Positions 43,425-52,330 of a stretch of 64,000 nucleotides of DNA are shown here, in pieces. The first letter of the stretch is position 1; each line of letters starts with the position of its first letter. The position numbers and the translations under genes were made by a program. The stretch lies in NCBI RefSeq assembly GCF_005887615.1, contig NZ_VANS01000007.1:1-64000 (forward strand), read 5' to 3'. The DNA comes from Sulfitobacter sabulilitoris. Lineage in GTDB: Bacteria; Pseudomonadota; Alphaproteobacteria; Rhodobacterales; Rhodobacteraceae. The notes below the pieces were generated by a model, which was not told the DNA's origin, searched no databases, and worked only from the letters and a program-made list of their open reading frames with translations.

Positions 43425-44987
43425 TTATTTCTTGGCGTGCCTTGGGTGTTGCGGCGGCGTGACGGGAACATAGGGAAAGCGCCCGCGCTGTTTGGTGGCG
43501 GTCGTGCTGGGGTCGCTGCCACCGCGCACATAGACCTTGGCGGGATCATAGTGCGGTCCGAAATCCCACGACGGGAAGCGGCCGTGTTTCATCGCGGATT
43601 GCACAAAGATACGCTTGCGCTGCGATGCCCTGATGCGCCGATCCAGATCGTCTTCGTCCCACCGGGCCATCATCTCGGCGAACAGGGCGTCCAATTCACG
43701 TCGGTAAGCGGGATCGGCTGCCAGGTTATTGAGCTCAAGCGGATCCTCTGCGAGGTCGAAGAGCATCTTGGGGTCGGTGCGGCTGTGCACCAGCTTCATG
43801 TTGCCCCTGATCAGGATCAGGGCAGGGGCATAGAGCCCTTCGCCGTTGAATTCGATGAATATCCTGTCCTCCGGGCTGCCGCGTTCGGGCAGGTTCAGCA
43901 GGCTGCGCCCATCGTGGGGAGCGGCGTAGCCATCGAAGGTTCCGTCGCTGGCGATATCGGTGAAGGTCGGCAGAAGGTCCACTAGAGACGCCAGCGCCTC
44001 TTCGCGGTGCCCGGCCCTGAATTTCGGCCCCTGCGCGATCAGCGGCACGCGGATCGAGGCCTCGAAAGGGTTGAACTTGAACCACATGCCGCGCTCGCCG
44101 AGCATTTCGCCGTGGTCGGACGTGATGAAGATATAGGTGTTGTCCAGCTGACCGATGCTTTGCAGTGTTTCGATCAGTCCGCCGACCAGTTCGTCGAAAT
44201 GGGTGACCATCGCGAAATAGCCGCGCCGGGCTTTGTAAAGCTGCTCGGGCGTGATGTCGAATTCGTCCTGCCGGATGGTCAGGTAATAGCGCTGCGCCCA
44301 GGGGTCGCGGTCCTCATAGGGGATATGGGCCACCTGCGGTTCGGGGATATCGACGCCTTCGTACATGTCCCAGTATTTCCTGCCGGCGACAAAGGGGTTG
44401 TGCGGCTGGGTAAAGGATACATGCAGCATGAAGGGGCGGTCGTCGGTCGACCGGGCGTGATTGTACATTTCCTGCTTGGCGGCGGCGAAGACCTCTTCGT
44501 CATAGTCGATCTGGAGGTTGCGTTCGCAATGGCCTGCTTCGACCACGCTCAGCAGGCTCATGACCGATGGGGCGTAGGGCTCGTCGGTCTGGTCCCAATC
44601 GGCGGTCCAGGCGAAATCCGAGGGGTAGATGTCCGTGGTCACACGTTCCTCGAAGCCGTGCAGCTGGTCGGGGCCGACGAAATGCATCTTGCCCGACAGG
44701 GTGGTCTTGTAGCCAAGCGCGCGCAGGTAGTGGGCGAATGTCGGCTCCGACGGCAGGAATTCCGCGCCGTTGTCGTAGACGCCCACGTCTGACGGCAGCC
44801 GCCCGGTCATCATCGAGGCGCGCGAGGGGCCGCACACCGGGTTGTTGCAGTAGCTGTTGGTGAAGGTCGTGCCATTCTCGGCCAGCTTGTCGATATTGGG
44901 GGTGATGGCGTAGGGCTTGCCATAGGCCGACAGGCAAAGCGCGGTCATCTGATCGGCTTGAATGACAAGGATATTGGGGCGGGACAT
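43425..44987 (-). CDS. betC: Choline-sulfatase-like type I sulfatase
   Basis: A 520-residue cytoplasmic sulfatase without signal peptide. The metal site NILVIQADQM and the sulfatase signature CGPSR with Cys52, the formylglycine position, are followed by TGRLPSDVGVYDNGAEF, ITSDHGEMLGERGMWFK and a C-terminal extension (DDLDRRIRASQRKRIFVQSA, WDFGPHYDPAKVYVRG) like that of BetC choline-sulfatases. It would hydrolyse choline-O-sulfate or a similar small sulfate ester taken up by the linked TRAP system. ATG 44987 has GAGGAA about 5 bases upstream. Substrate assignment is by resemblance; betA/betB are not in the window. Confidence 0.8.
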   Translation of the reverse strand: MSRPNILVIQADQMTALCLSAYGKPYAITPNIDKLAENGTTFTNSYCNNPVCGPSRASMMTGRLPSDVGVYDNGAEFLPSEPTFAHYLRALGYKTTLSGKMHFVGPDQLHGFEERVTTDIYPSDFAWTADWDQTDEPYAPSVMSLLSVVEAGHCERNLQIDYDEEVFAAAKQEMYNHARSTDDRPFMLHVSFTQPHNPFVAGRKYWDMYEGVDIPEPQVAHIPYEDRDPWAQRYYLTIRQDEFDITPEQLYKARRGYFAMVTHFDELVGGLIETLQSIGQLDNTYIFITSDHGEMLGERGMWFKFNPFEASIRVPLIAQGPKFRAGHREEALASLVDLLPTFTDIASDGTFDGYAAPHDGRSLLNLPERGSPEDRIFIEFNGEGLYAPALILIRGNMKLVHSRTDPKMLFDLAEDPLELNNLAADPAYRRELDALFAEMMARWDEDDLDRRIRASQRKRIFVQSAMKHGRFPSWDFGPHYDPAKVYVRGGSDPSTTATKQRGRFPYVPVTPPQHPRHAKK

Positions 44988-45061
44988 GGCAGGTTCCTCG
45001 GTTCGGAAATCTTTCATCCGGGCTGCGTTCCCGGCAACCCGGATGGCGGGCGAATGTGCGG

Positions 45062-46036
45062 TCAGCCGCCGGTTCTGGCGACGAAGTCTTCGATGCCCGG
45101 CACGCCGATTTCGCGGTAGTAGCGCAACGCACCCGGATGCAGGGGCGACCCGAAACCGTTCAGGATCGTGTCGGCGGACATGTTGCCGAATGCAGGGTGG
45201 ATACCGGCCAGCGTATCCAGGTTCTCCATGATCGCCTTGGTCATCAGATAGACCCGTTCCTCGGGCACGTCGGCCGAAATGACCAAGCCGTTGGCCAGGC
45301 CGAATGTCGGCGTGTCCACCGTCACGTCCTCGTAGGTGCCGGCGGGGATGGTCAGCCGGAAGTACGGCGGATATTCGGCGCGCAACGCCTCAAAGAAATC
45401 GTCCTCGACCGGGATCAGTTTCATGTCGCGTTGCGCACTCAGCTTGATGACCGGCGGCAGCGGGAACGATCCGTTCCACAGGGCCGCGTCAAGGTTGCCG
45501 TCGCTCAGCCCGTCGATCATGTCGCCCAGGCGAATGCGGAAGGGTTCGAAGTCATCCCCCGCGATCATGTTCATCACCACGTTGGCGTCCAGCATGGACA
45601 CGCCGCCGGGTTGGCCCATGCCGACCCGCTTGCCCTTGAGGTCCTCCATGGTGTTGATCGGCCCGCCATCGAGCGCGATGATGTGCATGGCGACCGGCGC
45701 AATCGCCATCCAGGCCATGATCTTGCCCGGCTCGGTCCCGGCATAGTTGCCGGTGGCGGTGTAGGCCTCGTAGGCAGAGAGCGAAGTGGCCATCGACGCT
45801 TCCAGCTCGCCGCCCTGCATCAGCGCGATATTGGCGACATAGCCCTTGGTTTCCTCGGCGGTGGCCTCCACGCCGTCGACGTTCTTGTTGATGACATCCG
45901 CGATGCCCGCCGACCAGGTGTAGGCGGCGCATCCCACCGGGCAGGACCCGATCGACAGGTAGTCGGCGGCCTGCGCCAGTGCGGGCGCAACGAGCGTCGC
46001 GGCTGCGAACAGCGTGTGTCTCAGATTTGGTCTCAT
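45062..46036 (-). CDS. TRAP transporter TAXI-family solute-binding protein
   Basis: A 324-residue periplasmic binding protein with a signal peptide (MRPNLRHTLFAAATLVAPALAQA). The TAXI-type fold shows in YLSIGSCPVGCAAYTWSAGIADVINK and the block LKGKRVGMGQPGGVSMLDA. It captures a small, usually anionic, substrate and passes it to the fused TRAP permease, whose gene overlaps by 4 bases. The linked sulfatase suggests a sulfate ester as the ligand. Confidence 0.85.
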   Translation of the reverse strand: MRPNLRHTLFAAATLVAPALAQAADYLSIGSCPVGCAAYTWSAGIADVINKNVDGVEATAEETKGYVANIALMQGGELEASMATSLSAYEAYTATGNYAGTEPGKIMAWMAIAPVAMHIIALDGGPINTMEDLKGKRVGMGQPGGVSMLDANVVMNMIAGDDFEPFRIRLGDMIDGLSDGNLDAALWNGSFPLPPVIKLSAQRDMKLIPVEDDFFEALRAEYPPYFRLTIPAGTYEDVTVDTPTFGLANGLVISADVPEERVYLMTKAIMENLDTLAGIHPAFGNMSADTILNGFGSPLHPGALRYYREIGVPGIEDFVARTGG

Positions 46037-47982
46037 TCTCTCTCTCCCTGATGAATGGTCTTTGCCGGATCCTGTCCGGACATCGTTTCGGTGATGTCTT
46101 TCGCTGCGGTGCCGCGCCTTGACCAGAACACCAAGGCCGCCATCAAGGCAAAGGCGGCAAGGTCGATCCGCCAGTCCGAGTTCATGAACAAGATGGCGGT
46201 GCCCGCGAAAAGCAGCCGTTCCAGAAGGTTCAGGCGGTTGCTGAAATAGCCCAGCATCGCCGCGCTTGCGCAAATGCCCCCCAGGATGGCGGTGACGAAG
46301 GACGCGGCGATTTCGGCGTAGGTCACGTCGATCCCGAGAATGGCGGGGTCGTAGACAAAGAAATACGGGACCGCGAATGCGGCCATCCCGAACTGGCAGG
46401 CCAGCACCGCGATCTTGAGCGGATTGCCATTGGCGATCGAAGCCGCCGCATAGGCTGCCAGCGCCACCGGGGGCGTGATCGATGAAAGCATCGCCGAATA
46501 GAGCACGAAAAGATGCGCCGCCAGCAGGCTGACCCCGAGATCCACAAGGGCAGGGGCCACCAGTGTCGCCACGAGGATATACGCGGCTGCCGTCGGCAAC
46601 CCCATGCCAAGGACCAGGCAGGTCAGCATGGTCAGAACCAGCGCCAGCGGCAGCGATCCGTTCGACAACAGAACCACGAGGGTCGAAAATTTCAACCCGA
46701 CCCCCGTCAGCGTGATGATCCCGATGATCACCCCCGCGGCGGCGCAGGCCAGTGCCACGGGAATGACGGCATGCGCGGCGGCGATGCAGGTCTCGACCAT
46801 GCGCCGTGGTGTCAGGGCGGATGCACGGTTCAGGTAGCTGACCAGCGTCGAGGCGACGATTGCCCAGAAAGACGACAGCATGATCGAATAGCCGTTCAGC
46901 AGCATGCTGATGAACACCGGCAGCGGGATCAGGAGATAGGAGCTGCGCAAGATCGATCCCCAGTCCGTCACCGAGCCCGCGTCCCGCAGGATCGGGATCT
47001 TTCGGCTGGCCGCTTCGAAATGGACCATCGCCAGCAGCACCGCATAAAAGATCACGGCCGGCAGGAAGGCCGCCTTGGCAATCGTCAGATAGGAGGTCTC
47101 GGTGAACTCGGCCATGATGAACGCGGCGGCGCCCATGACCGGCGGCATGAGCTGACCACCGGTCGAGGCGACGGCCTCGATCGCGCCCGCCGCTTCCTTG
47201 CGGTAGCCGCTTTTGCGCATCAGCGGGATCGAGATCGGGCCGGTCGTCAGAACATTGGCCACTGCCGTGCCCGAGATCATGCCCATCAGGCTTGATCCCA
47301 CCACTGCCGCCTTGGCAGGACCACCCCGCATCCGGCCCGTCAGGGCGGTGGCGAAATCCATCAACACCTGTCCCGCGCCGGTTTTTTCCAGCAAGGCGCC
47401 CAACACGACCACGCCGGTCACGAATGTTGCGCTGACCCCCAGTGGCGTGCCGAAAATGCCGCCGCCGCCCAGGTATATCTGCGACGCGACCCGTTTCAGG
47501 GAATAGCCCCGGTGCGCGATCGGATCGGGCAGGTAGGCCCCGAACAGACCATAGCATATGAACAGGCTGGCCAGGATGACGATCGGCCAGCCGATGGTCC
47601 TGCGGCAGGCATCGAACAGCGCCACGACCAGGAAAGCGCCAAAGACGATCTCGTAGGATGTGATCGACCCATAGCGGTCGTTGATCGCATCGAAATTGAA
47701 CAGCTGATGACCCGTGGCGACCGCGCCACCCGTTGCCGCAGCGATCACCCAGACCCTGCGCATGATGAGCGTCAGTCCGCCGCGCGCCTGCGTCTCGGAG
47801 GCGAGCGTCGATTGAAAGGCCATGGCAAAGACCATGATCATCACCAGCAGCAGATGCGCACTGCGTTGCAGCCCATCCGGGAAGACGCCGAAGAATGCAG
47901 TATAAAGCGTCAAGGCGACCAGTGCGACCGCGCAGGCGGCTATGACCAGGGGAAGCAGCCTCGACCGCAGCGCGTTACCCAT
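46033..47982 (-). CDS. TRAP transporter fused 4TM/12TM permease
   Basis: A 649-residue integral membrane protein. The N-terminal about 190 residues hold four or so helices (small subunit part) and the rest is a DctM-like large subunit: GGPAKAAVVGSSLMGMISGTAVANV, ASTGGQLMPPVMGAAAFIMAE and TCLVLGMGLPTAAAYIL are family landmarks. It is an ion-gradient driven importer working with the TAXI protein. I chose ATG 47982 with AGGGTG about 7 bases before it; the frame runs further upstream inside the ROK gene. It overlaps the ROK 3' end by 8 bases. Confidence 0.85.
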   Translation of the reverse strand: MGNALRSRLLPLVIAACAVALVALTLYTAFFGVFPDGLQRSAHLLLVMIMVFAMAFQSTLASETQARGGLTLIMRRVWVIAAATGGAVATGHQLFNFDAINDRYGSITSYEIVFGAFLVVALFDACRRTIGWPIVILASLFICYGLFGAYLPDPIAHRGYSLKRVASQIYLGGGGIFGTPLGVSATFVTGVVVLGALLEKTGAGQVLMDFATALTGRMRGGPAKAAVVGSSLMGMISGTAVANVLTTGPISIPLMRKSGYRKEAAGAIEAVASTGGQLMPPVMGAAAFIMAEFTETSYLTIAKAAFLPAVIFYAVLLAMVHFEAASRKIPILRDAGSVTDWGSILRSSYLLIPLPVFISMLLNGYSIMLSSFWAIVASTLVSYLNRASALTPRRMVETCIAAAHAVIPVALACAAAGVIIGIITLTGVGLKFSTLVVLLSNGSLPLALVLTMLTCLVLGMGLPTAAAYILVATLVAPALVDLGVSLLAAHLFVLYSAMLSSITPPVALAAYAAASIANGNPLKIAVLACQFGMAAFAVPYFFVYDPAILGIDVTYAEIAASFVTAILGGICASAAMLGYFSNRLNLLERLLFAGTAILFMNSDWRIDLAAFALMAALVFWSRRGTAAKDITETMSGQDPAKTIHQGERE

Positions 47983-49228
47983 AAGTTTCACCCTGAGATT
48001 GCTCGGCGACGCGGGCAAAGCGATCGTAGTCAAGCCGGTCGGAGTAGCACAGGGAATGCAACGCAAGCAAAGCGGCCGCTTCAACCGATGATATCGTCCC
48101 TCTGACCAACCTGAAGGAGGTCTTTGGGTTGTGATCGAACTGCGTCGCCAATGTTGTCTTGACGGACCGGTAGTAGTCCTTGTTTGCACCCAGGTATCCG
48201 CTCAGGACAATCATCGTGGGCCTGAGCAGATTGCCGATGCAGTCCAGCGCGGGCGCGAGCTGTGCGCCGGCCTCTGCCACCAGGTCGGCCGCAGTTTCGT
48301 CTTCGAGCGCGGCCAGAAGCGAATCCGCATAGAATGTCAGTTTCGACGTATCGAAGGTGAGGTGGTCCAGTTGTCCCATCCGCGACAGGATGCCGAAACC
48401 GGCGGCAGACAGGTTGAGGCAGTCGCGTCGCCCACAGGTGCAGATCAGCGGCCGTTCGTCGGATCGGAAATGCCCCAGGCGACCGGATACGTTGGTATCG
48501 CCTCGCACCAGCCTGTGGCCGGAGACGATGCCGGCACCGACAAATGTTGCGACATGGATCAGCGTGAAATCGGCAACGTCCCGCGCGGCGCCAAACCGCA
48601 TTTCAGCGATTGCCAGTGCGTTGCTGATGTTTTCGATTTCGACGGGCAGGTGGATGATCTGCTGGATTTCCCGGCAGAACTGCCCTTGGTCGTTCGCCCA
48701 GCCAAAATACTCCGACGCGACGATCTCTCCGCGTTCCGGGGCCGTGATGGCCGACAGCGCCACGCCCACGCCCACGATGAGATCGACGTTCACACCGGAC
48801 GAAACGATCAGATCGCGCAGGGCCTTCGCATAGAACTGGGCGGCTTCGGAAACGCTGTCGAGCGAGACATTCTCAAGCCGGTCGCTGGCACAAAGCCGGC
48901 CGTCCGCGTCGCAGATCGATACCTCGGAGTGATAGGCCGACACGGTAATGCCAACGGCAAACAACCCGTCCTTTCTGATCCGCAGGCCGGTCTTGGGCCT
49001 GCCGATGTGTTTCTTGGCGGCTTTGCCCTTGGCGTTGGATTCCTCGATTATATTGGCAGTCAGCAGCTCTCTGACGATGCGGGTCGCGGCCATTTCGGAA
49101 AAGCCGCACATACGCGCAAGCTCGGCTCTTGAGATGCCCGGTTCCGACTGGATGCGCGACAGGATCATGCCGCGGTGCGTTTTCCGCAGGCTGGCAGGGG
49201 TCGCGCTGGAGTTTGAGTTAATAACCAT
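47975..49228 (-). CDS. ROK-family transcriptional regulator
   Basis: A 417-residue repressor-type ROK protein. The N-terminal winged helix (ILSRIQSEPGISRAELARMC, TRIVRELLTANIIEE) precedes a ROK domain with AVGITVSAYHSEV, HVATFVGAGIV and the zinc motif CTCGRRDCLN. The usual sugar-kinase catalytic and ATP residues look incomplete, consistent with a pure regulator. It is the first gene of the TRAP-sulfatase operon and probably senses the substrate and represses the operon, itself included. Confidence 0.85.
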   Translation of the reverse strand: MVINSNSSATPASLRKTHRGMILSRIQSEPGISRAELARMCGFSEMAATRIVRELLTANIIEESNAKGKAAKKHIGRPKTGLRIRKDGLFAVGITVSAYHSEVSICDADGRLCASDRLENVSLDSVSEAAQFYAKALRDLIVSSGVNVDLIVGVGVALSAITAPERGEIVASEYFGWANDQGQFCREIQQIIHLPVEIENISNALAIAEMRFGAARDVADFTLIHVATFVGAGIVSGHRLVRGDTNVSGRLGHFRSDERPLICTCGRRDCLNLSAAGFGILSRMGQLDHLTFDTSKLTFYADSLLAALEDETAADLVAEAGAQLAPALDCIGNLLRPTMIVLSGYLGANKDYYRSVKTTLATQFDHNPKTSFRLVRGTISSVEAAALLALHSLCYSDRLDYDRFARVAEQSQGETYG

Positions 49229-49242
49229 CTGTTAGTTAATAA
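49216..49242. promoter_or_regulatory. Direct repeat overlapping the ROK start codon
   Basis: AGTTAATAA occurs at 49216-49224 and 49234-49242, 18 bases apart, flanked by CCAT/ATGG. The first copy lies inside the beginning of the ROK coding sequence (codons 2-4) and the second just upstream, so a bound protein would block the promoter or the ribosome site. This fits autorepression by the ROK protein. Confidence 0.5.
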
Positions 49243-49470
49243 ATGGTATCGCATGAGTCGCGCAAGCCTTTTGTTGGCCTGGCGAACAGGGCACTGCTGC
49301 GCCTTCAACTTCGCCGGGCGGTCTGAACCATGAGGTCTAGAGGGCCCGCGTCTTCCTCTCTTGCACGCTCCGCCGGCACGCTCGGGACAGCCGGGGGCCA
49401 CGGGCGGTCGTCACAAGACCGAAGTCCGACGTTGCATGCTCCGCCGCCGGGCGCAGTCGCGATCGGTCGA

Positions 49471-50394
49471 TCAGGACTGGTCGCGGTCCTGCCGGCTGAC
49501 TTCGGCCCGTTTGACGATACGGTTGCTCAATGTTCCGATGCCCTCGATCGTCAGGTCCATCCTGTCGCCGTCGTCGAGGTATCGACCCAGTTCCAGCCCG
49601 CAGCCGGTGCCGACGGTCCCGGATCCGATGACCTCACCGGGATGCAGCGTTTCGCTGGCCGATACATGGGCGATGATCCGGGCGAAATCGTGGTGCATGT
49701 CACGGGAATTGCCACCGCCCCAAAGCGTACCGTTCACCGACACCCGCATATCCAGCGCCGCCGGGTGTGGCACCTCGTCCGCGGTCAGGATGAAGGGGCC
49801 AAGGATGTTGCCGGTGTCGAAATCCTTGCCCTTGGCGGGGCCAAGCTGCCCGGCCATTTCGGCCATCTGCGCATCGCGCGCGGTCATGTCGTTGAAGATC
49901 GTGTAGCCGAAGATGTGATCCGGTGCCCGCGCCTCGCTGATGTCGCGGCCGCCCTTGCCGATCACCACGGCCAGTTCCAGTTCGAGGTCCATCATCCGGC
50001 TGTAGCCGGGCCAGATCACGTCCTGACCGTGACCGATCACCGAAAACCGGTTGGATTTGTAATAGATCGGCTGCTCGTACCAGACCGGGGGAATGTCGAA
50101 GGCGCGGCCCGTCAACTTGCGAGCCTGCGCAAAGGCGTTCAGCAGATGCGCCTCGAAAGCAAGGCAGTCGCGCAGCTGCGCCGGTTGCAGCGGGGCGCGG
50201 AACTCTGCCGAGGCGATGTCGATCCGGGGGGCCTGTGCCATCGCCGCGCGGGCGGCGTCAAGCGCGGCACCGCCGCCGTCGATCACCGCCATCATGTCTG
50301 CAAATCCGCAGGCCCCGGTCAGATCGACCAGACCGTCCCTTGTCGCGGCGACCACGATCTGCCGTCCGTCGCGAACCACCGTGCCCAGCCGCAT
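49471..50394 (-). CDS. Fumarylacetoacetate hydrolase family protein
   Basis: A 307-residue FAH-superfamily enzyme. The metal site is visible as DLELELAVVIGKGG (E-x-E) with a following Asp-rich strand, then GYTIFNDMTARDAQ and the substrate-side SETLHPGEVIGSGTVGTG block. Family members hydrolyse or decarboxylate acylpyruvates and related ring-opened diacids. The upstream cyclase ends one base before its start region (50396), so the two are cotranscribed. The exact substrate is unknown. Confidence 0.85.
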   Translation of the reverse strand: MRLGTVVRDGRQIVVAATRDGLVDLTGACGFADMMAVIDGGGAALDAARAAMAQAPRIDIASAEFRAPLQPAQLRDCLAFEAHLLNAFAQARKLTGRAFDIPPVWYEQPIYYKSNRFSVIGHGQDVIWPGYSRMMDLELELAVVIGKGGRDISEARAPDHIFGYTIFNDMTARDAQMAEMAGQLGPAKGKDFDTGNILGPFILTADEVPHPAALDMRVSVNGTLWGGGNSRDMHHDFARIIAHVSASETLHPGEVIGSGTVGTGCGLELGRYLDDGDRMDLTIEGIGTLSNRIVKRAEVSRQDRDQS

Positions 50395-50395
50395 C

Positions 50396-51190
50396 TCAAG
50401 CCTCTTCGATGATGGCGACAGCGCGGGTGAAGCCGGCGGAGGCGCGTTTGATCTTGTAGGGAAAGCACGAAATTTCGAAGCCGTGATCGGGCAGCCGGTC
50501 GAGGTTGGCGAGCTTTTCCATGTGGCAATAGCCGATTTCGATCGATGCGCGGTGCCCCTCCCAGATGATCGACGGATCGTGATCGCGCGCCCATCGCGCC
50601 GCGGTCAGCGAGAACGGCGCGTCCCAGGACCACGCGTCCGTGCCCGTGACCCGCACGCCGCGCTCCAGCAGCCAAAGCGTCGCGTCTAGGCCCATGCCGC
50701 ATCCGCGGTGGATGTAATCGTCCTGCCCGTAATGCGCGGCGGCGCAGGTATTGACCACCACGATGTCAAGCGGCGCGATGTCGTGGCCGATGCGTTTCAG
50801 CTCGGCTTCGACGTCGCCGGGCGTCGCGACATAGCCATCTGGAAAATGCCGGAAATCCAGTTTGACGCCGTTCGAAAAACACCATTCCAGCGGCACCTCA
50901 TCGATGGTGGCGGCGGGCTCGCCACCCTCGGTCAAGGCGCGGTTCATCGTCGAATGATGGTGGTAGGGCGCATCAAGATGGGTGCCGTTATGAGTCGCGA
51001 TCCGAAGCCTTTCGATGGCCCAGCCTTCGCCGTCGGGCAGTTGATCGCGGCGCAGGCCCGGAAAGAACGAGGCCACCTGATCGCCGGTCTGACGATGGTC
51101 GAGGTATTCGATGTCGGGTTGGATCATTGGCGGGTCGGATATCAGGTCTGCATCCAGCGCGACGGAGATGTCGATGAATTGGCGGGGCAT
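50396..51190 (-). CDS. Metal-dependent cyclase/hydrolase (KynB-like fold)
   Basis: A 264-residue protein of the cyclase/kynurenine formamidase family. THNGTHLDAPYHHHSTMN is the family's HxGTHxDxPxH zinc motif, followed by PLEWCFSNGVKLDF and a C-terminal EISCFPYKIKRASAGFTRAV. It hydrolyses an amide or lactone-type small molecule. Paired with the FAH enzyme it suggests a two-step degradative route. Start ATG 51190 has a purine-rich AAAGGAAGG upstream. Confidence 0.85.
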   Translation of the reverse strand: MPRQFIDISVALDADLISDPPMIQPDIEYLDHRQTGDQVASFFPGLRRDQLPDGEGWAIERLRIATHNGTHLDAPYHHHSTMNRALTEGGEPAATIDEVPLEWCFSNGVKLDFRHFPDGYVATPGDVEAELKRIGHDIAPLDIVVVNTCAAAHYGQDDYIHRGCGMGLDATLWLLERGVRVTGTDAWSWDAPFSLTAARWARDHDPSIIWEGHRASIEIGYCHMEKLANLDRLPDHGFEISCFPYKIKRASAGFTRAVAIIEEA

Positions 51191-51353
51191 GTCACGCCTT
51201 CCTTTCGGTGGTGTTCGGGGTGGGGGCCGCCCGCAGGCGGCGCGCGCCCTCACGGGCGTGGGCGCACCGCGTGCCCCGATGGCCGATCGGCTGCTGGCCC
51301 ATCCCCCGCGCGGTCAGCGTCATCGCGGCATGCCCGCCGCGCAGCGGGCGGGA

Positions 51354-51392
51354 TCCGGACCGTGCGGGGCCGCGCGCGGCCCCCTGTCCGGA
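51354..51392. repeat. Nested GC-rich inverted repeat
   Basis: An outer 7-base stem TCCGGAC/GTCCGGA (51354-51360 with 51386-51392) encloses an 18-base perfect palindrome GGGGCCGCGCGCGGCCCC (51366-51383). No T-tract follows on either strand, so it is not a classic intrinsic terminator. Confidence 0.5.
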
Positions 51393-51471
51393 TGCGTCAG
51401 CGGCGGGCTGGCTGTCTTGCGACAGATCGCCGGCAGAGTGAAAAAGCGGGGGTCGGCGGGCATCGGGTCAC

Positions 51472-51505
51472 AATCGGTTTTGGAGGGTAGGATAAGATAC
51501 CGATT
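51472..51505. promoter_or_regulatory. Inverted repeat AATCGGT-N20-ACCGATT
   Basis: A perfect 7-base inverted repeat with a 20-base AT-richer spacer (51472-51478 and 51499-51505), in the gap upstream of the cyclase-FAH pair. It may be an operator for that operon. The distance to the cyclase start, about 280 bases, is large. Confidence 0.3.
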
Positions 51506-51779
51506 AGTAACTTGAACACAGCCGATTGTGCAAGGGCAACGCGGGGTTGCTGTCGCCGGTCTGGCCGATCGGGCCTGAGACGGGCGGAGCGGTGAAATAG
51601 CTTGTCGTAATGGCGCAGCGCAGGCCGTTTCTCTGCGCAAAGCCCCCGTCGAGAGCAATTTGCGCGGCGCTCAGCCTGCCGGCGACGCGCCGCCGCGTTT
51701 GTGCCGGGCGGTCGCAGCCCAGGTGCACGGGTCGCGTCGTCCACCGGCGGCGGGTGGCGTCAATCGGTGCTCAAAGGGG

Positions 51780-51807
51780 CATGCGCGCCAGCAACCCGGC
51801 GCGCATG
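51780..51807 (-). terminator. Hairpin after cynS
   Basis: A perfect 10-base stem CATGCGCGCC/GGCGCGCATG with an 8-base loop lies 11 bases beyond the cynS stop. In the minus-strand transcript it is followed by CCCCUUUGA, a weak U-tract. It is likely the terminator of the cyanate uptake and cyanase operon. Confidence 0.6.
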
Positions 51808-51818
51808 AGATCGCTGAC

Positions 51819-52289
51819 CTACCAGGAATTGTACCCAAGGTACTTCCCCGACATCTCGATCTTGACGCGGTCGCCCTTGGGATGTTCGACGCGTGTGATC
51901 TGCATGTCGAAATCGATCGCCGACATGATCCCGTCGCCGAATTTTTCCTGGATGATCGCCTTGATCGTCGGTCCGTACACGCCCACGATCTCGTAGAGGC
52001 GGTAAATGCACGGGTCTGTCGGTACGGCCTGCTCCCAGATTTTCGTCGGGCTTTCCGCCAGCACAAGCGCGGCCTCCTGCGGCAGGCCCATCACACTCGA
52101 CAGGGCCTCGGCCTTGTCCTTGGGCATCGCGTTCATGCCCATCGCGGCGGAATGGGTCCAGACCGGCGACATGTCGATTTTCGCGGCGATGTCCTCCCAG
52201 GTCATGCCAGAACTGCGTTTGGCGGACAGGATCATCGCGGTGACATCTTCCTTGGTCATCATGTCGGTCATCTCAACGGCATCTTTCAT
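51819..52289 (-). CDS. cynS: Cyanate hydratase (cyanase)
   Basis: A 156-residue cyanase. The N-terminal helical domain precedes the catalytic domain with CIYRLYEIVGVYGPTIKAII and FGDGIMSAIDF, which supply Arg97, Glu100 and Ser123, the catalytic triad known as Arg96/Glu99/Ser122 in E. coli CynS. It converts cyanate and bicarbonate to ammonia and CO2. It lies last in an operon with an NrtABD-type importer, so the cell imports cyanate (or a related anion) as nitrogen source. GAGAGGTAAG upstream of ATG 52289 is the ribosome site. Confidence 0.95.
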   Translation of the reverse strand: MKDAVEMTDMMTKEDVTAMILSAKRSSGMTWEDIAAKIDMSPVWTHSAAMGMNAMPKDKAEALSSVMGLPQEAALVLAESPTKIWEQAVPTDPCIYRLYEIVGVYGPTIKAIIQEKFGDGIMSAIDFDMQITRVEHPKGDRVKIEMSGKYLGYNSW

Positions 52290-52330
52290 TGGTGGTCTTA
52301 CCTCTCGGTCTTGGATGTGTGCGCAGGTAA

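Larger units (their letters stand above)
51191..51779. other. Gap between cyclase and cynS; hairpins, no gene
   Basis: I find no convincing gene in these 589 bases. Features are several GC-rich hairpins (see 51354-51392) and an inverted repeat at 51472-51505. A minus-strand open frame at 51504-51728 has some protein-like composition but no family resemblance and no start signal. The stretch may include decayed coding sequence. Confidence 0.4.

Noticed and set aside
46037-47557. Upstream extension of the TAXI binding protein frame to 831 residues
   Set aside because: The extension overlaps the TRAP permease gene out of frame; the signal peptide at 46036 marks the true start.
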